50,935 bases of DNA from an uncultured Bulleidia sp. (GTDB taxonomy: Bacteria > Bacillota_I > Bacilli_A > Erysipelotrichales > Erysipelotrichaceae). Position 1 is the stretch's first letter. Each line of letters starts with the position of its first letter. Made by a program: the position numbers and the translations under genes. A model generated the notes under the pieces. That model was not told the origin of the DNA, ran no database searches, and saw only the letters and a list, made by a program, of their open reading frames with translations. The stretch spans positions 1 to 50,935 of the forward strand of contig CAKVBD010000017.1 of the NCBI GenBank assembly GCA_934725105.1. Direction: 5' to 3'. Positions 24,070-32,667 of the stretch are shown here, in pieces.

Positions 24070-24423
24070 ATGAATACAGATAAAATCTATGCAGAACAAC
24101 TCGCAAACGAATATGCACTCAAGGACACCTCCAAGGTGATCGCTCTTCGCAAGCTGGATGCAAAAGCCAAGCTTCCCGCAACCGTTTTTACCTATACCTT
24201 CGGCATTATCACTGCGCTGGTAGCCGGTGTTGGAATGTGCCTTTCCATGAAGGTCATCGGCAGCGGTAGCACCACTATGTTTGTCCTCGGCGTGATTGTC
24301 GGAATTATCGGGCTACTGGGCATGGGCGTTAATTACCCCATCTACAAAAAATTGCTGGCGCAGGGCAAGCAGAAATACGCTTTTGAAATCATGGAATTGG
24401 CAAAAGAAATCAGCGAAAAGTAA
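24070..24423 (+). CDS. Small two-helix membrane protein of the clostridial type often mislabelled dihydropteridine reductase
   Basis: 117 residues. A charged N-terminus (MNTDKIYAEQLANEYALKDTSKVIALRKLD) is followed by two membrane helices (about 40-58 and 68-88) and a soluble C-terminal helix. I recognise this as a common Clostridia protein that databases label dihydropteridine reductase without supporting motifs: no Rossmann fold is visible. Shine-Dalgarno GGAGGC. GC is clearly higher than in flanking genes. It is paired with a TetR regulator 28 bases downstream, a recurrent pairing. Function unknown. Confidence 0.75.
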   Translation: MNTDKIYAEQLANEYALKDTSKVIALRKLDAKAKLPATVFTYTFGIITALVAGVGMCLSMKVIGSGSTTMFVLGVIVGIIGLLGMGVNYPIYKKLLAQGKQKYAFEIMELAKEISEK

Positions 24424-24451
24424 ACAACAACACGAAAGAAGGTGAGAACGA

Positions 24452-25057
24452 TTGAATAGATCGGAAAGCAGATATTTTGCTACCGCAGCCAGAATGGACG
24501 AAGCCTTTCTGACACTTCTGGCAAAAAAGGATTTTGAGTATATTACAATCAAAGAAATCTGTGAAGTAGCAGGGGTCAATCGTTCCACCTTCTATCTGCA
24601 CTATGAAACGATGTCAGACCTGCTCTCGGAGAGTGTCGGTCGTATGAACGAGCAATTTCTTGCTTCTATGGAGAAAGATTCGGATGCCTTTTCTACAAAG
24701 CTGCGGAATTGCCCGAGGGATGAATTATATCTAATTACGCCGGATTATTTAACACCTTACCTCAGCTACATTAAGAATAACAAGCGACTGTTCCGCACAG
24801 CAACAGAAAATGCGGCGGTGTTGGGGATGGATAAAAGCTATGATAGGATGTTCCGTCATGTGTTTACGCCGATTCTCGACCGCTACGGTGTACTACAGCA
24901 AGATCGACCTTATATCATGGCCTTTTATATTCGGGGATTGATGGCAATTATCTCAGAATGGCTCAAGAACGACTGCACCGATTCCATTACGTATGTTACA
25001 GGTGTGATTCAGCAGTGTGTAAAAATGCCACAAAGCGAAACAACGAACGCTGTTTGA
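24452..25057 (+). CDS. TetR/AcrR-family transcriptional regulator
   Basis: 201 residues. The N-terminal HTH is clear (EAFLTLLAKKDFEYITIKEICEVAGVNRSTFYLHYETMSDLL, residues 13-54). The ligand domain is of the TetR_C_7-like kind. The start is TTG, 7 nt after GAAGGTGAG. It probably regulates the small membrane protein upstream and itself. A terminator follows at 25100-25125. Composition matches the acquired segment. Confidence 0.9.
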   Translation: MNRSESRYFATAARMDEAFLTLLAKKDFEYITIKEICEVAGVNRSTFYLHYETMSDLLSESVGRMNEQFLASMEKDSDAFSTKLRNCPRDELYLITPDYLTPYLSYIKNNKRLFRTATENAAVLGMDKSYDRMFRHVFTPILDRYGVLQQDRPYIMAFYIRGLMAIISEWLKNDCTDSITYVTGVIQQCVKMPQSETTNAV

Positions 25058-25099
25058 CAACTTCCAGTTTGTCAGTATCAAAAAATATAAATTCGAAAA

Positions 25100-25125
25100 A
25101 CATCGTAGCAATACGGTGTTTTTTG
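25100..25125 (+). terminator. Terminator of the TetR operon
   Basis: ACATCGTA/TACGGTGT stem (one G-T pair) with GCAA loop, followed by TTTTT. Confidence 0.8.
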
Positions 25126-25175
25126 TTACCCCAAACCCACAATTCATTACATAACCACAGGTTAGTGCAAACATC

Positions 25176-25508
25176 TTGCGTGATTTTTTGAAAGGTTCAC
25201 AACGGGAACTTCCCACGATTTACGCCCCGAAAAGATACACAAAAAGGCTTCAAGAAGATGGAAACCCTCTTCCAGAACAATCTGATTACAAATCCATTGA
25301 AGCAGATGAATATGACAATGGTATCGTAACACTTGTTCCATTAGATGTTGGCGCATATGCTGAAAAATATAGTCAAAAAGCAGTCAGAAAGAATTGTGCG
25401 ATTCCTTCCTGGCTCGATACATTTGCTTCCAAAAATCAATTATCTCTTTCTGAAGTATTACAAAATGCTTTGATTGGCATCTACAAACAGACAAATCATT
25501 TAGACTGA
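25176..25508 (+). pseudogene. 5'-truncated HicB-like antitoxin
   Basis: An open frame of 110 codons. From about residue 24 it matches the C-terminal half of HicB antitoxins: RLQEDGNPLPEQSD, then VTLVPLDVGAYAEKYSQKAV, then the ribbon-helix-helix IPSWLDTFASKNQLSLSEVLQNALIG. The N-terminal HicB fold is missing and replaced by unrelated residues encoded in the foreign segment. The junction lies near 25230-25245. No HicA toxin gene is visible on either side. The segment 22.7-25.2 kb therefore seems to have inserted into, or replaced part of, a hicAB locus. The RHH part could still bind DNA if expressed, but no Shine-Dalgarno is evident. Confidence 0.72.
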
Positions 25509-25517
25509 TTCCACACA

Positions 25518-25548
25518 AAAACCAATCTTCTCAGATTGGTTTTCTTTT
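25518..25548. terminator. Bidirectional terminator between hicB remnant and esterase
   Basis: Perfect 8-bp stem ACCAATCT/AGATTGGT with tetraloop and A/T tracts on both sides. Confidence 0.85.
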
Positions 25549-25568
25549 GTAAATAAGATTTTCACTGA

Positions 25569-26930
25569 TTACTTCAATGCATCTGCAATGAAATCCCAGA
25601 CTTTCAAACCATTTGCATCACATTCATTATTGAAGAAATACAACCAGCTCCAATGGCCCATATACTGGTAAGGTGTACCTGTATCTTCAAGTGTTGGCTG
25701 ACCATTTTCATCCATGAAATACACACTTGTTGTATCAACAACGTGTTCTGTTGTAGATACATATGTATGTTTCGCACCAGTTTTTTCTAATCTCTTCAAT
25801 AAAGGTGCTTCATGTAGTGATGGATCAACTGTTGTATCATCTTCTGAATACACATAATACATATCCAAACCAGCCAATGCCTTCACCTGATCATCTGTAA
25901 TCAATGCATTTGGCAATGCTTCACAGATTGGTACATATGCATCATATTCATCACCATAGTTGATTGCCATCAGCATTGTCATATATCCACCATTAGAACA
26001 TCCTGTGATAACAACCTTTGTAGAACCAGTTTCTTCTTTATACTTCGCAATCAATTCATGTAAAGATGCAAGATAATAAGATGTACCATCTGCCTGAATT
26101 GCACCACCAGAGAAATTTGTTTTCTTACCATCATGATCCATCCAGTAAGTAGGACATTGTGGAACAAGAATATTAGCTCCACCTACTGCAGTCTGGAATG
26201 GTTCATCAGCTAAAGTACCTGCTTTGTTAGCTAGAAGCGTAACAGAAGGATCTGTATCTTCTGTTCCACCTTCACCAAGTCCATGAAGCCATACAACAAG
26301 TGTCTTGCTTCCACCTTCTGGTTCATAAGAAGCATATTGATATGTTACACCATCTTCAGCCTGATAAGAATGCATCTGATATCGATCAGCAGAAGTTGTT
26401 TTAGAAGCAGCTTCTGGATTGATTGTAAATTCTTTAACTTCTGTTCCATTGCTTGTCAGCTTCGCATCATCTGTCTTTGAAACTGTTAATGTATAAGGCT
26501 TGGACCATGTATTATACTGTGTTGACAATGTAAATAATAATGGTGAACCATCGTTTGGAGAAACATATAATTCTAGTTTTACATGTGTTGAAGGATCTTT
26601 TGTCTTTTCACCCTTTTCATCAACAAGATATGCATCTGTTACCTTACGCTCCAGTTCAACATCTTCTACAGGAAAACCTTCTGCAGTGAAATTTGTTGCC
26701 TGTTTGTTTTCTACAACAGTAAATGCATCAGCAGTGACAGAATCTAATGGATGATCTAAATTCATAATGATGCTTTCAATGCCACATCCCCAGTCATATC
26801 CTGTAATTGTCATGTCATATGTTCCTGTAATGGAAATGCTTCCTGTTTCGGAAGTCTTTTTTTCTGCAGTACATCCATCGTCTGGAAGTAATAATGTACA
26901 TGCAAGATTCGTTTTTAAAGTTTTGTTCAT
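25569..26930 (-). CDS. Secreted-type alpha/beta-hydrolase esterase (PHB-depolymerase/feruloyl-esterase-like)
   Basis: 453 residues. An N-terminal beta-rich region (about 30-190, Ig-like) precedes an alpha/beta hydrolase with oxyanion region VVWLHGLGEGG, nucleophile elbow VITGCSNGGYMTM (GxSxG) and a late HWSW that may hold the catalytic His. Such two-domain esterases act on polysaccharide-bound or polymeric esters. The N-terminus is odd: MNKTLKTNLACTLLLPDDGCTAEKK looks like a lipoprotein signal whose hydrophobic core is broken by PDDG, so export may be impaired. Shine-Dalgarno AGGAGG fixes the start. Two abutting cre-like sites precede it and an AraC regulator gene lies immediately upstream. 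Confidence 0.82.
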   Translation of the reverse strand: MNKTLKTNLACTLLLPDDGCTAEKKTSETGSISITGTYDMTITGYDWGCGIESIIMNLDHPLDSVTADAFTVVENKQATNFTAEGFPVEDVELERKVTDAYLVDEKGEKTKDPSTHVKLELYVSPNDGSPLLFTLSTQYNTWSKPYTLTVSKTDDAKLTSNGTEVKEFTINPEAASKTTSADRYQMHSYQAEDGVTYQYASYEPEGGSKTLVVWLHGLGEGGTEDTDPSVTLLANKAGTLADEPFQTAVGGANILVPQCPTYWMDHDGKKTNFSGGAIQADGTSYYLASLHELIAKYKEETGSTKVVITGCSNGGYMTMLMAINYGDEYDAYVPICEALPNALITDDQVKALAGLDMYYVYSEDDTTVDPSLHEAPLLKRLEKTGAKHTYVSTTEHVVDTTSVYFMDENGQPTLEDTGTPYQYMGHWSWLYFFNNECDANGLKVWDFIADALK

Positions 26931-26963
26931 TCAAAAACCCTCCTGTATTTGAGTATATTTGAA

Positions 26964-26991
26964 CGTAAGCGTTTTCTTATAGGCGTTTTCA
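26964..26991 (-). promoter_or_regulatory. Two abutting cre-like sites before the esterase
   Basis: On the minus strand TGAAAACGCCTATA and AGAAAACGCTTACG are adjacent 14-mers similar to the cre consensus TGWAANCGNTNWCA, each with imperfect ends. They occupy the 66-bp gap before the esterase gene, suggesting CcpA or LacI-type control. Confidence 0.45.
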
Positions 26992-26996
26992 AACCT

Positions 26997-27905
26997 TTAT
27001 TCGTCAAAATCTAACTTTTGATATTCTTGTTTCCACTTGCTTGGATTCATTTTATGGATTTTCTTGAATTCTCTTTCAAAGGATTTCACATTTGCAAAAC
27101 CACATGAATCACTCACTTCCGAAATTGACTGTTTGCTTCTTAACAAAACTTTTTCTGCTCTTTGCATGCGAATTCTTGTTGCATATGCACCCATCGAAAA
27201 TCCAGAAACTTCTTTAAACTTTCTAGAAAGATACCCATAAGACACATTCATAGCTTCTGCCGTTTTTTGTGCATCAAATACTTCTGATACATGAATTGCC
27301 ATATAATGCATTGTATTCGTAACAAGATTTTTTGCATTTCGAATGATTTGGTTTTCTCTTTGAACAATGTATTTATCACAAAGCGTAACTAGAAAATTAT
27401 TCAAAGCAGCAAGAATCAGCAATCTTCGATTTAAAAGATTACTATCATATGCTTTTACAAGCTGTTGAAGATATTCAGTCATTTTCTTACGATCTGCTTC
27501 ATCATATTCTAATGCAAAACTGATTTCTTCAAAGTTTTCAATCATTTCACATAAATATGAATACGAAATTTGAATTGCAAATCCATGATACACATACTCA
27601 GGATTTGTACTTGAAAGTGCATGTACAGAAGTTGAATTGATCAATACAAAGTCATTTGGATAGACTGTTCTTTCTTTTCCGTTTTCATAAATGATTGCCC
27701 CTCCAGATTCAGGCAGCAGTATTTCAAGACTTCTATGCCAATGCCTAGGTACAGCACTTTTGATTTCAGCTGCTTTTACAGTAATATCAACAACTGTCAA
27801 AGGAAGATCATCATCGATTTTCACAGGTTCATAGATTTCATCATTTTCTTCATTATTAGAACTCTTTTTGTCTGTCATAAATGTATATGTGCGGAATTTA
27901 CTCAT
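26997..27905 (-). CDS. AraC-family transcriptional regulator
   Basis: About 302 residues. The N-terminal cupin-type sensor contains PRHWHRSLEILLPESGG (about residue 50). The C-terminal double HTH contains DAQKTAEAMNVSYGYLSRKFKEVSG and ISEVSDSCGFANVKSFEREFKKIHKMNPSKWKQEY. The start was set at 27905, after GGAAGAAAT. Its promoter (-35 TTGACA, -10 TATTAT) lies at 28010-28037 with a hairpin in the leader. It probably activates the downstream esterase in response to a sugar-type ligand. Confidence 0.9.
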   Translation of the reverse strand: MSKFRTYTFMTDKKSSNNEENDEIYEPVKIDDDLPLTVVDITVKAAEIKSAVPRHWHRSLEILLPESGGAIIYENGKERTVYPNDFVLINSTSVHALSSTNPEYVYHGFAIQISYSYLCEMIENFEEISFALEYDEADRKKMTEYLQQLVKAYDSNLLNRRLLILAALNNFLVTLCDKYIVQRENQIIRNAKNLVTNTMHYMAIHVSEVFDAQKTAEAMNVSYGYLSRKFKEVSGFSMGAYATRIRMQRAEKVLLRSKQSISEVSDSCGFANVKSFEREFKKIHKMNPSKWKQEYQKLDFDE

Positions 27906-27978
27906 ATTTCTTCCATCCTGTTTTTCTTTTATATTAACAGTATTCAATCGCAATTTCTAATGCTATATAAACAAAACG

Positions 27979-27996
27979 CCTTCAGAGGCCTGAAGG
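27979..27996 (-). terminator. Hairpin in the AraC leader / terminator of the TrmH gene
   Basis: Perfect 6-bp stem CCTTCA/TGAAGG with GAGGCC loop. On the minus strand it is followed by CGTTTTGTTT, a weak U-tract. It may terminate the upstream RNA methyltransferase gene. It also lies just downstream of the AraC promoter, within the 5' leader. Confidence 0.55.
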
Positions 27997-28009
27997 AGTT
28001 GTTATTAAT

Positions 28010-28037
28010 ATAATAGCAGATGAAAACTGCATGTCAA
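28010..28037 (-). promoter_or_regulatory. Promoter of the AraC-family gene
   Basis: -35 TTGACA (28032-28037), 16-nt spacer containing the inverted repeat GCAG...CTGC, -10 TATTAT (28010-28015), minus strand. Predicted leader of about 98 nt. Confidence 0.6.
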
Positions 28038-28076
28038 TAAACCAAATATTTTACTTAAATTTCTAGCTTTCGCTAC

Positions 28077-28805
28077 CTATTTTCCTCGATATTCATACAT
28101 TACGATACCACCAGCTACCGCAACATTTAATGATTCAAAGCCATGCATTTCAATACGTAATCTTTCATTGCTGGCTTCCTGTAGTTGCTTCGAAACACCC
28201 TGTCCTTCATTGCCAAATATAAAGCCCATACGCGACACTGGTTTGATTTCAGAAATTGTTTTTGACTGTTCTAAAGAAGTCGCAACGATTGTAAAGTGAT
28301 CATGCTGAAGTTCTTTAACAACATCATTTAAATTACAGCGAATCACTGGAATATGAAATAATGCACCCTGCGTAGAACGTATTGTCTTGTCATTGTAAAG
28401 ATCCACTGTCTCTTCACTCACATAGACACAATCAAAGCTGAATGATACTGCTGTACGAATCAAAGTTCCCAGGTTTCCAGGATCCTGCACGCCATCTAAC
28501 AAGATAACTCTTTTCATGTCTTTTACTTGTTGATCAAGTTTATGACAAACCGCAATCAAATGAACCTGTGATACATTTTCAGACAGCTTCTTCATGATAC
28601 TGTCCGTTACCAATACTGTATGTTCAAAATCAAATGGAGAAGATGTATCTGTAATAATCGTTTCAACGATTCCTTCTTTCAAAGCTTCCTGAATCAGATG
28701 CTCTCCTTCAATCAAAAATAATCCAGTCAGATCTCTTTCTTTTTTCTTATGCAAAGCTGTCCATTTTTTCACTTTGCTGTTTTGTAATGATGTAATTGTT
28801 TCCAT
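28077..28805 (-). CDS. TrmH/SpoU-family RNA 2'-O-methyltransferase
   Basis: About 242 residues. The N-terminal substrate-binding domain (TSLQNSKVKKWTALHKKKERDLTGLFLIEGEHLIQEAL) is followed by the SPOUT knot: ILLDGVQDPGNLGTLIRTA (motif 1), FGNEGQGVS (motif 2) and LNVAVAGGIVMYE (motif 3). SAM-dependent; family members methylate 23S rRNA or tRNA. Promoter -10 TACAAT (28812-28817) ends 6 nt before the ATG at 28805 with no Shine-Dalgarno, so a leaderless mRNA is likely. It is a stand-alone gene with a terminator both before and after. Confidence 0.9.
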   Translation of the reverse strand: METITSLQNSKVKKWTALHKKKERDLTGLFLIEGEHLIQEALKEGIVETIITDTSSPFDFEHTVLVTDSIMKKLSENVSQVHLIAVCHKLDQQVKDMKRVILLDGVQDPGNLGTLIRTAVSFSFDCVYVSEETVDLYNDKTIRSTQGALFHIPVIRCNLNDVVKELQHDHFTIVATSLEQSKTISEIKPVSRMGFIFGNEGQGVSKQLQEASNERLRIEMHGFESLNVAVAGGIVMYEYRGK

Positions 28806-28811
28806 GCGACT

Positions 28812-28817
28812 ATTGTA
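28812..28817 (-). promoter_or_regulatory. -10 of the TrmH-family gene, 6 nt from ATG
   Basis: Minus-strand TACAAT ends 6 nt before the start codon. It follows directly after the terminator of the upstream gene. Confidence 0.5.
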
Positions 28818-28826
28818 CAACACCAT

Positions 28827-28852
28827 AAAAAAAGATACTAGCTAAGCTAGTA
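28827..28852 (-). terminator. Terminator of the HPrK/PEPCK-like gene
   Basis: TACTAGCT/AGCTAGTA perfect stem with a 1-nt loop centre, followed on the minus strand by TCTTTTTTT. Confidence 0.85.
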
Positions 28853-28854
28853 CC

Positions 28855-30570
28855 CTAAATATCTTTCTTGCCGTTCTTAACGAAATCCAACAGTGCAGCA
28901 GCACCTTCGTCAATACCGTGGTTACCCTTATTAGGAAGACCAAGACATGTATATACTTCACCAACAGGAATATCCTGATCAAATAAAGCATCAAAGATCT
29001 TATCAATCAATACCTGGCATTCTTCCTGTCTTTGCATTGGTCCAAATGGGTTAGCAAAGAATGTTGTAGAAAGACCAGATTCCTGTGTTGTTCCTAATGC
29101 AAATCTCTTACCTTCCACAAATACTGGTTCAGCTTCTTCTCTTGTCTTGAAGAAATGCATACCACGCTTATCTGTGTAGTTATTTGCATATAAGAAGATA
29201 TCTACTGGATGTTCTGTAGTAACTACAGAATGAGGTGCAGCTGGGATAACGACACGTGCGTTGCTCTTTTCAGGGTTGAAGAAGATAGAACGATCCATAT
29301 CTTTATAGGCTGTACCCTTATCCAGGTCATCCAGTCTTACAAAGGCACCAATTTCAGTACCCTGACCACGGATCTTGCCATTTGCATCAAGATGCAATGT
29401 ACCCATATCATCAAATATAGTTTCCTGATGATCGATCATATCAGATGCCAAAGTAGATAATGCTTCTAGTGTTTCTGACTTACCAGCACCAGAGTCACCC
29501 ATAAACATCAAGCCCTTCTTTGTACCATCCTTCAAATAGATATTGACCATAGCACCATGGATTGGCAGCCATCCCTTCTTCATCATTGCTAAGTTATGCA
29601 ATGTAAGAACTGATTTCTTTGTATAGCCGAAGTAGTCGATTTCAGGAGCAGCAGAGTTCTTGCCAATCCAGATATCATTCACTTCATCATGATAGAATGT
29701 TGTATCTTTCTTTCCATCAGGATTACCAAATAACATAATTGCATCTGGTTTTCTATTCTTTGTCTCTTCCTTGCTTGCAAGTTCAAACAGGTTAGCCATA
29801 GATACACAGGAAGAAATGTAATTTCTATGGAAATAACAATAAATCAGCATTGTGCCAACCATTGCTGGATAACAGATCCATTCTTCATCACCAGGAATAA
29901 ATTCATCCATTGGATTCACAGAAGCATCTGTAAACTTATTTGTTCTCTTGTTGAACTTTGGATGCAAGATCAATGGTGTTCTTAAACTGATCTTTGCAAC
30001 ATATGGAATATGAGAAAGCTTTTCATATCCAGCAGGTAATTCTGGTTCATAGTAGCTCAATAGCATTGCCGCATTTGTACCAGCCTGTAATTGACGGTAA
30101 ACTCTATTTTCACCCTGGATTCTTTCCTGTAAGCTTCTATAGAGTTCTCTGATACGTTCATTGATCTTTGCATCTGCTGCTAAGAATGACTGATCAGAGA
30201 AGCCATCTTCATTTGTTGTATAAAGAACGGAATATCTCTGTAAACTTCTCCAGTAAGAATATCCCTGTTCAATAACGTCTTCAAAAATTGTTGGGAAATT
30301 AATATATTCATCATGAATTTCAGATGGAGCTTCAACAAGTAAAGCTGTCAAAACGAATTTGATTTCTTTTTTGATACGATCATGATTTTTCAAACCATCT
30401 TTTTCAAGATATTTGTAAAGATCATAATGATTCTTTTCCAGATAAACTAAAAATCCATCTAGAAATGCATCAAACACATCTGTACGAATAATACCATGTT
30501 TACTTGTAACGTACTGCTTTGAATAGTTTAGGATGACAGTGTCATCATGAAAATAAAATGATTCTTTCAT
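28855..30570 (-). CDS. HPr-kinase/PEPCK-superfamily P-loop protein
   Basis: 571 residues, about the length of ATP-dependent PEP carboxykinase. The ATP-binding core is HPr-kinase-like: LPIHGAMVNIY (335-345), a GDSGAGKSE P-loop (358-366) and a paired Asp IFDDMG (385-390). Canonical PckA instead has GLSGTGKT. The C-terminal part (GMHFFKTREEAEPVF, FFANPFGPMQ) is PEPCK-superfamily-like, and databases tend to call such proteins phosphoenolpyruvate carboxykinase. The first 330 residues are a helical domain I do not recognise. The promoter region holds a cre-like site (30640-30653). It may be a protein or metabolite kinase, not a carboxykinase; the substrate is unknown. Confidence 0.75.
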   Translation of the reverse strand: MKESFYFHDDTVILNYSKQYVTSKHGIIRTDVFDAFLDGFLVYLEKNHYDLYKYLEKDGLKNHDRIKKEIKFVLTALLVEAPSEIHDEYINFPTIFEDVIEQGYSYWRSLQRYSVLYTTNEDGFSDQSFLAADAKINERIRELYRSLQERIQGENRVYRQLQAGTNAAMLLSYYEPELPAGYEKLSHIPYVAKISLRTPLILHPKFNKRTNKFTDASVNPMDEFIPGDEEWICYPAMVGTMLIYCYFHRNYISSCVSMANLFELASKEETKNRKPDAIMLFGNPDGKKDTTFYHDEVNDIWIGKNSAAPEIDYFGYTKKSVLTLHNLAMMKKGWLPIHGAMVNIYLKDGTKKGLMFMGDSGAGKSETLEALSTLASDMIDHQETIFDDMGTLHLDANGKIRGQGTEIGAFVRLDDLDKGTAYKDMDRSIFFNPEKSNARVVIPAAPHSVVTTEHPVDIFLYANNYTDKRGMHFFKTREEAEPVFVEGKRFALGTTQESGLSTTFFANPFGPMQRQEECQVLIDKIFDALFDQDIPVGEVYTCLGLPNKGNHGIDEGAAALLDFVKNGKKDI

Positions 30571-30639
30571 AAGCCCTCCATTTTGCGTCCGTGATAATCT
30601 TATCAGTTATGAAAAACTAATCAAGTGAAAAAATACATT

Positions 30640-30653
30640 TAAAAACGCTTTCA
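30640..30653 (-). promoter_or_regulatory. cre-like site before the HPrK/PEPCK-like gene
   Basis: TAAAAACGCTTTCA differs from TGWAANCGNTNWCA at one position. It lies 70 bases upstream of the start codon. Confidence 0.5.
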
Positions 30654-30663
30654 TAGAAAAAGT

Positions 30664-30703
30664 TAAAAAAAACAGGATTGAAAATCTTTCATTCCTGTTT
30701 GTT
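30664..30703 (-). terminator. Terminator of the U32/TrmH operon
   Basis: AAACAGGA/TCCTGTTT 8-bp stem with a 15-nt loop followed by T tract on the minus strand. Confidence 0.85.
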
Positions 30704-30709
30704 TTTAAT

Positions 30710-31432
30710 TCAAATACAATTGTTTCTCATTCGTAACACTTCAAAAGCAAGCACTGCAGTTGCACTAGAAGCATTTAATGCCATATGGAAATCATTGGCA
30801 TATGGAATATAAATATTCTGATCCATCTCTTCCAGTACACCCTTTGATAGACCACGCATTTCTCCACCGATTGCAATGAGTGAAGGACCTGTATAATCTG
30901 CATCAAAACAGGAAATCGCATCTTTTCTCATTGCCGCAAAACATTTCACACCATGTTTCTTCACATCTTTGATTAATGAAGGAATATCATCACTCACAAC
31001 AATGTTCAGATATTCACTCGCACCTGCAGAAGATTTCATGATCGTGCTTTCAACATTTGACCAGTCACGATTTCTTAAAATCAAGCCAGAACATCCTGCA
31101 CTGTACAATGTACGAATCACATAGCCAAGGTTAAATGGGTCTTCTACCCCTTCCAGCACACAAAGGAAAGGATTTTCATGCAAGCATGCAGAAATATCCT
31201 GATATGAACGATTTCCACACTCTGCAATCAAACCACCATGTGTTTTTCCACTTGCTAATGCATCAATCTCTTCACGTGTCTTATGAACAATAGGAATATT
31301 CTTTTCTTCACAGCGATGCAGGATCCAGGAAGTATCTTTATCATGTTTTTTTTCATCCACAATGACTCTTTCAACACTTCTCTTATTTCCAAGTACGGCT
31401 GCCTTTACACTCACATTTCCTTCAATGATCAT
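30710..31432 (-). CDS. TrmH/SpoU-family RNA methyltransferase, second
   Basis: 240 residues. The N-terminal recognition domain (MIIEGNVSVKAAVLGNKRSVERVIV) precedes the SPOUT domain with LEGVEDPFNLGYVIRTLYSAG, AIGGEMRGLSKGV and MALNASSATAVLAFEVLR. It is more divergent than the copy at 28077. Its ATG overlaps the stop of the upstream U32 gene (ATGA), so it is in the same operon as two probable tRNA-hydroxylation proteins. A tRNA or rRNA target is likely. RlmB or TrmH activity cannot be told apart from sequence. Confidence 0.88.
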   Translation of the reverse strand: MIIEGNVSVKAAVLGNKRSVERVIVDEKKHDKDTSWILHRCEEKNIPIVHKTREEIDALASGKTHGGLIAECGNRSYQDISACLHENPFLCVLEGVEDPFNLGYVIRTLYSAGCSGLILRNRDWSNVESTIMKSSAGASEYLNIVVSDDIPSLIKDVKKHGVKCFAAMRKDAISCFDADYTGPSLIAIGGEMRGLSKGVLEEMDQNIYIPYANDFHMALNASSATAVLAFEVLRMRNNCI

Positions 31433-32667
31433 CTTGATCTCCTGAGAATATCTTTTTCATGTACTTCAAATGGAATATCAATCTGCACACGTGTCATAGG
31501 CTGATTGGCAGTTTCAATCACTTCATTTTTTGCATTTAGAATGGAATCTACATGAAACTGACGTACAGTATTGTATGGAGATAAGATTTCTAATGTTTCA
31601 CCTGTATTGAATTTATTTCTTGTTTCAATCGTTACATGTGTTCCATCCATTCCAACAACAGTACCTAAGAAGTCATGATTCACATCTGCATTGCTTGTTT
31701 CATGATAAATCAAAGAATCAGCATTGGCATTACCAGCATAGAATCCTGAACATACTTCTCTATTTTCGCCATAGAGAATCTGTTTTTTATGATAGTCGAG
31801 TCTTTCTTGTGATAATGGTCCTTGATTCTCATAGATTTCATCAATCAGATGACGGTATCCAGATACGATTGTCGCAACATAGTATTCTGTTTTCATTCTA
31901 CCTTCAATCTTCAAGGAAGAAACACCAGCATTCATCAGATCATACATATAATCCGCAGTAAACAGATCCTTAGAACCCATTGTGAATAATGCATCATCAC
32001 TGATTTCATTTTTACCATCATACAGATGATATGCCCATCTGCAAGACTGTGCACATCCACCACGGTTAGCGTCACGCAATGTCATACGATTACTCAATGT
32101 ACATCTGCCAGAATAATTCACACACATACCGCCATGAATAAATGCTTCTGTTTCTACAGGACACTTTTCAGTAATATCATAGATGTCTTCCATATTGCAT
32201 TCCCTTGCAAGGACTGCGCGATCAATCCCAAATACATCATGCATAAAGATTGCCGTTTCAACGTTTGTAATAGACATCTGTGTAGAACAATGCACTTCCA
32301 GCTTAGGTGCAACCTTTCTAGCAAGCTTCATAATGGAAGGAGAAGCGACAATAATCGCTGTTACGCCAAACTCTTCCAGTTTCTTTAAATATTCTTCTAA
32401 ACCATCAAAATCTTCATTGTGAGGAATGATATTACATGTAACATGGATTCTAGCACCATGTTCTTTTGCAAATGCACATGCTTCCTGAATATCTTCTAAT
32501 GTAAAGTTTGATGCACGAGAACGCAGTGAAAAGAACTGTCCTCCTAAATATACAGCATCAGCTCCATATAAAATTGCGGTCTTCGCGCGCTTCAAATCAC
32601 CAGCAGGAGCTAATAATTCTGGCTTATGAAATCGATTACTTAACTGTTTTCTGTCCATAATATCCAT
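31429..32667 (-). CDS. Peptidase U32-family protein, probable tRNA uridine hydroxylase TrhP2/YrrO-like
   Basis: 412 residues. LLAPAGDLKRAKTAILYGADAVYLGG near the start and the U32 signature EAFIHGGMCVNYSGRCTLSN (about 170-190) with further Cys residues in GGCAQSCRW give the Fe-S-type Cys cluster. The C-terminal beta domain is present. In Bacillus subtilis the U32 pair YrrN/YrrO (TrhP1/TrhP2) hydroxylates U34 of tRNAs using prephenate; E. coli YegQ is TrhP. The long and short paralogues in tandem here match that pair. The gene overlaps its upstream partner by 32 bases and its downstream methyltransferase by 4. Confidence 0.87.
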   Translation of the reverse strand: MDIMDRKQLSNRFHKPELLAPAGDLKRAKTAILYGADAVYLGGQFFSLRSRASNFTLEDIQEACAFAKEHGARIHVTCNIIPHNEDFDGLEEYLKKLEEFGVTAIIVASPSIMKLARKVAPKLEVHCSTQMSITNVETAIFMHDVFGIDRAVLARECNMEDIYDITEKCPVETEAFIHGGMCVNYSGRCTLSNRMTLRDANRGGCAQSCRWAYHLYDGKNEISDDALFTMGSKDLFTADYMYDLMNAGVSSLKIEGRMKTEYYVATIVSGYRHLIDEIYENQGPLSQERLDYHKKQILYGENREVCSGFYAGNANADSLIYHETSNADVNHDFLGTVVGMDGTHVTIETRNKFNTGETLEILSPYNTVRQFHVDSILNAKNEVIETANQPMTRVQIDIPFEVHEKDILRRSR

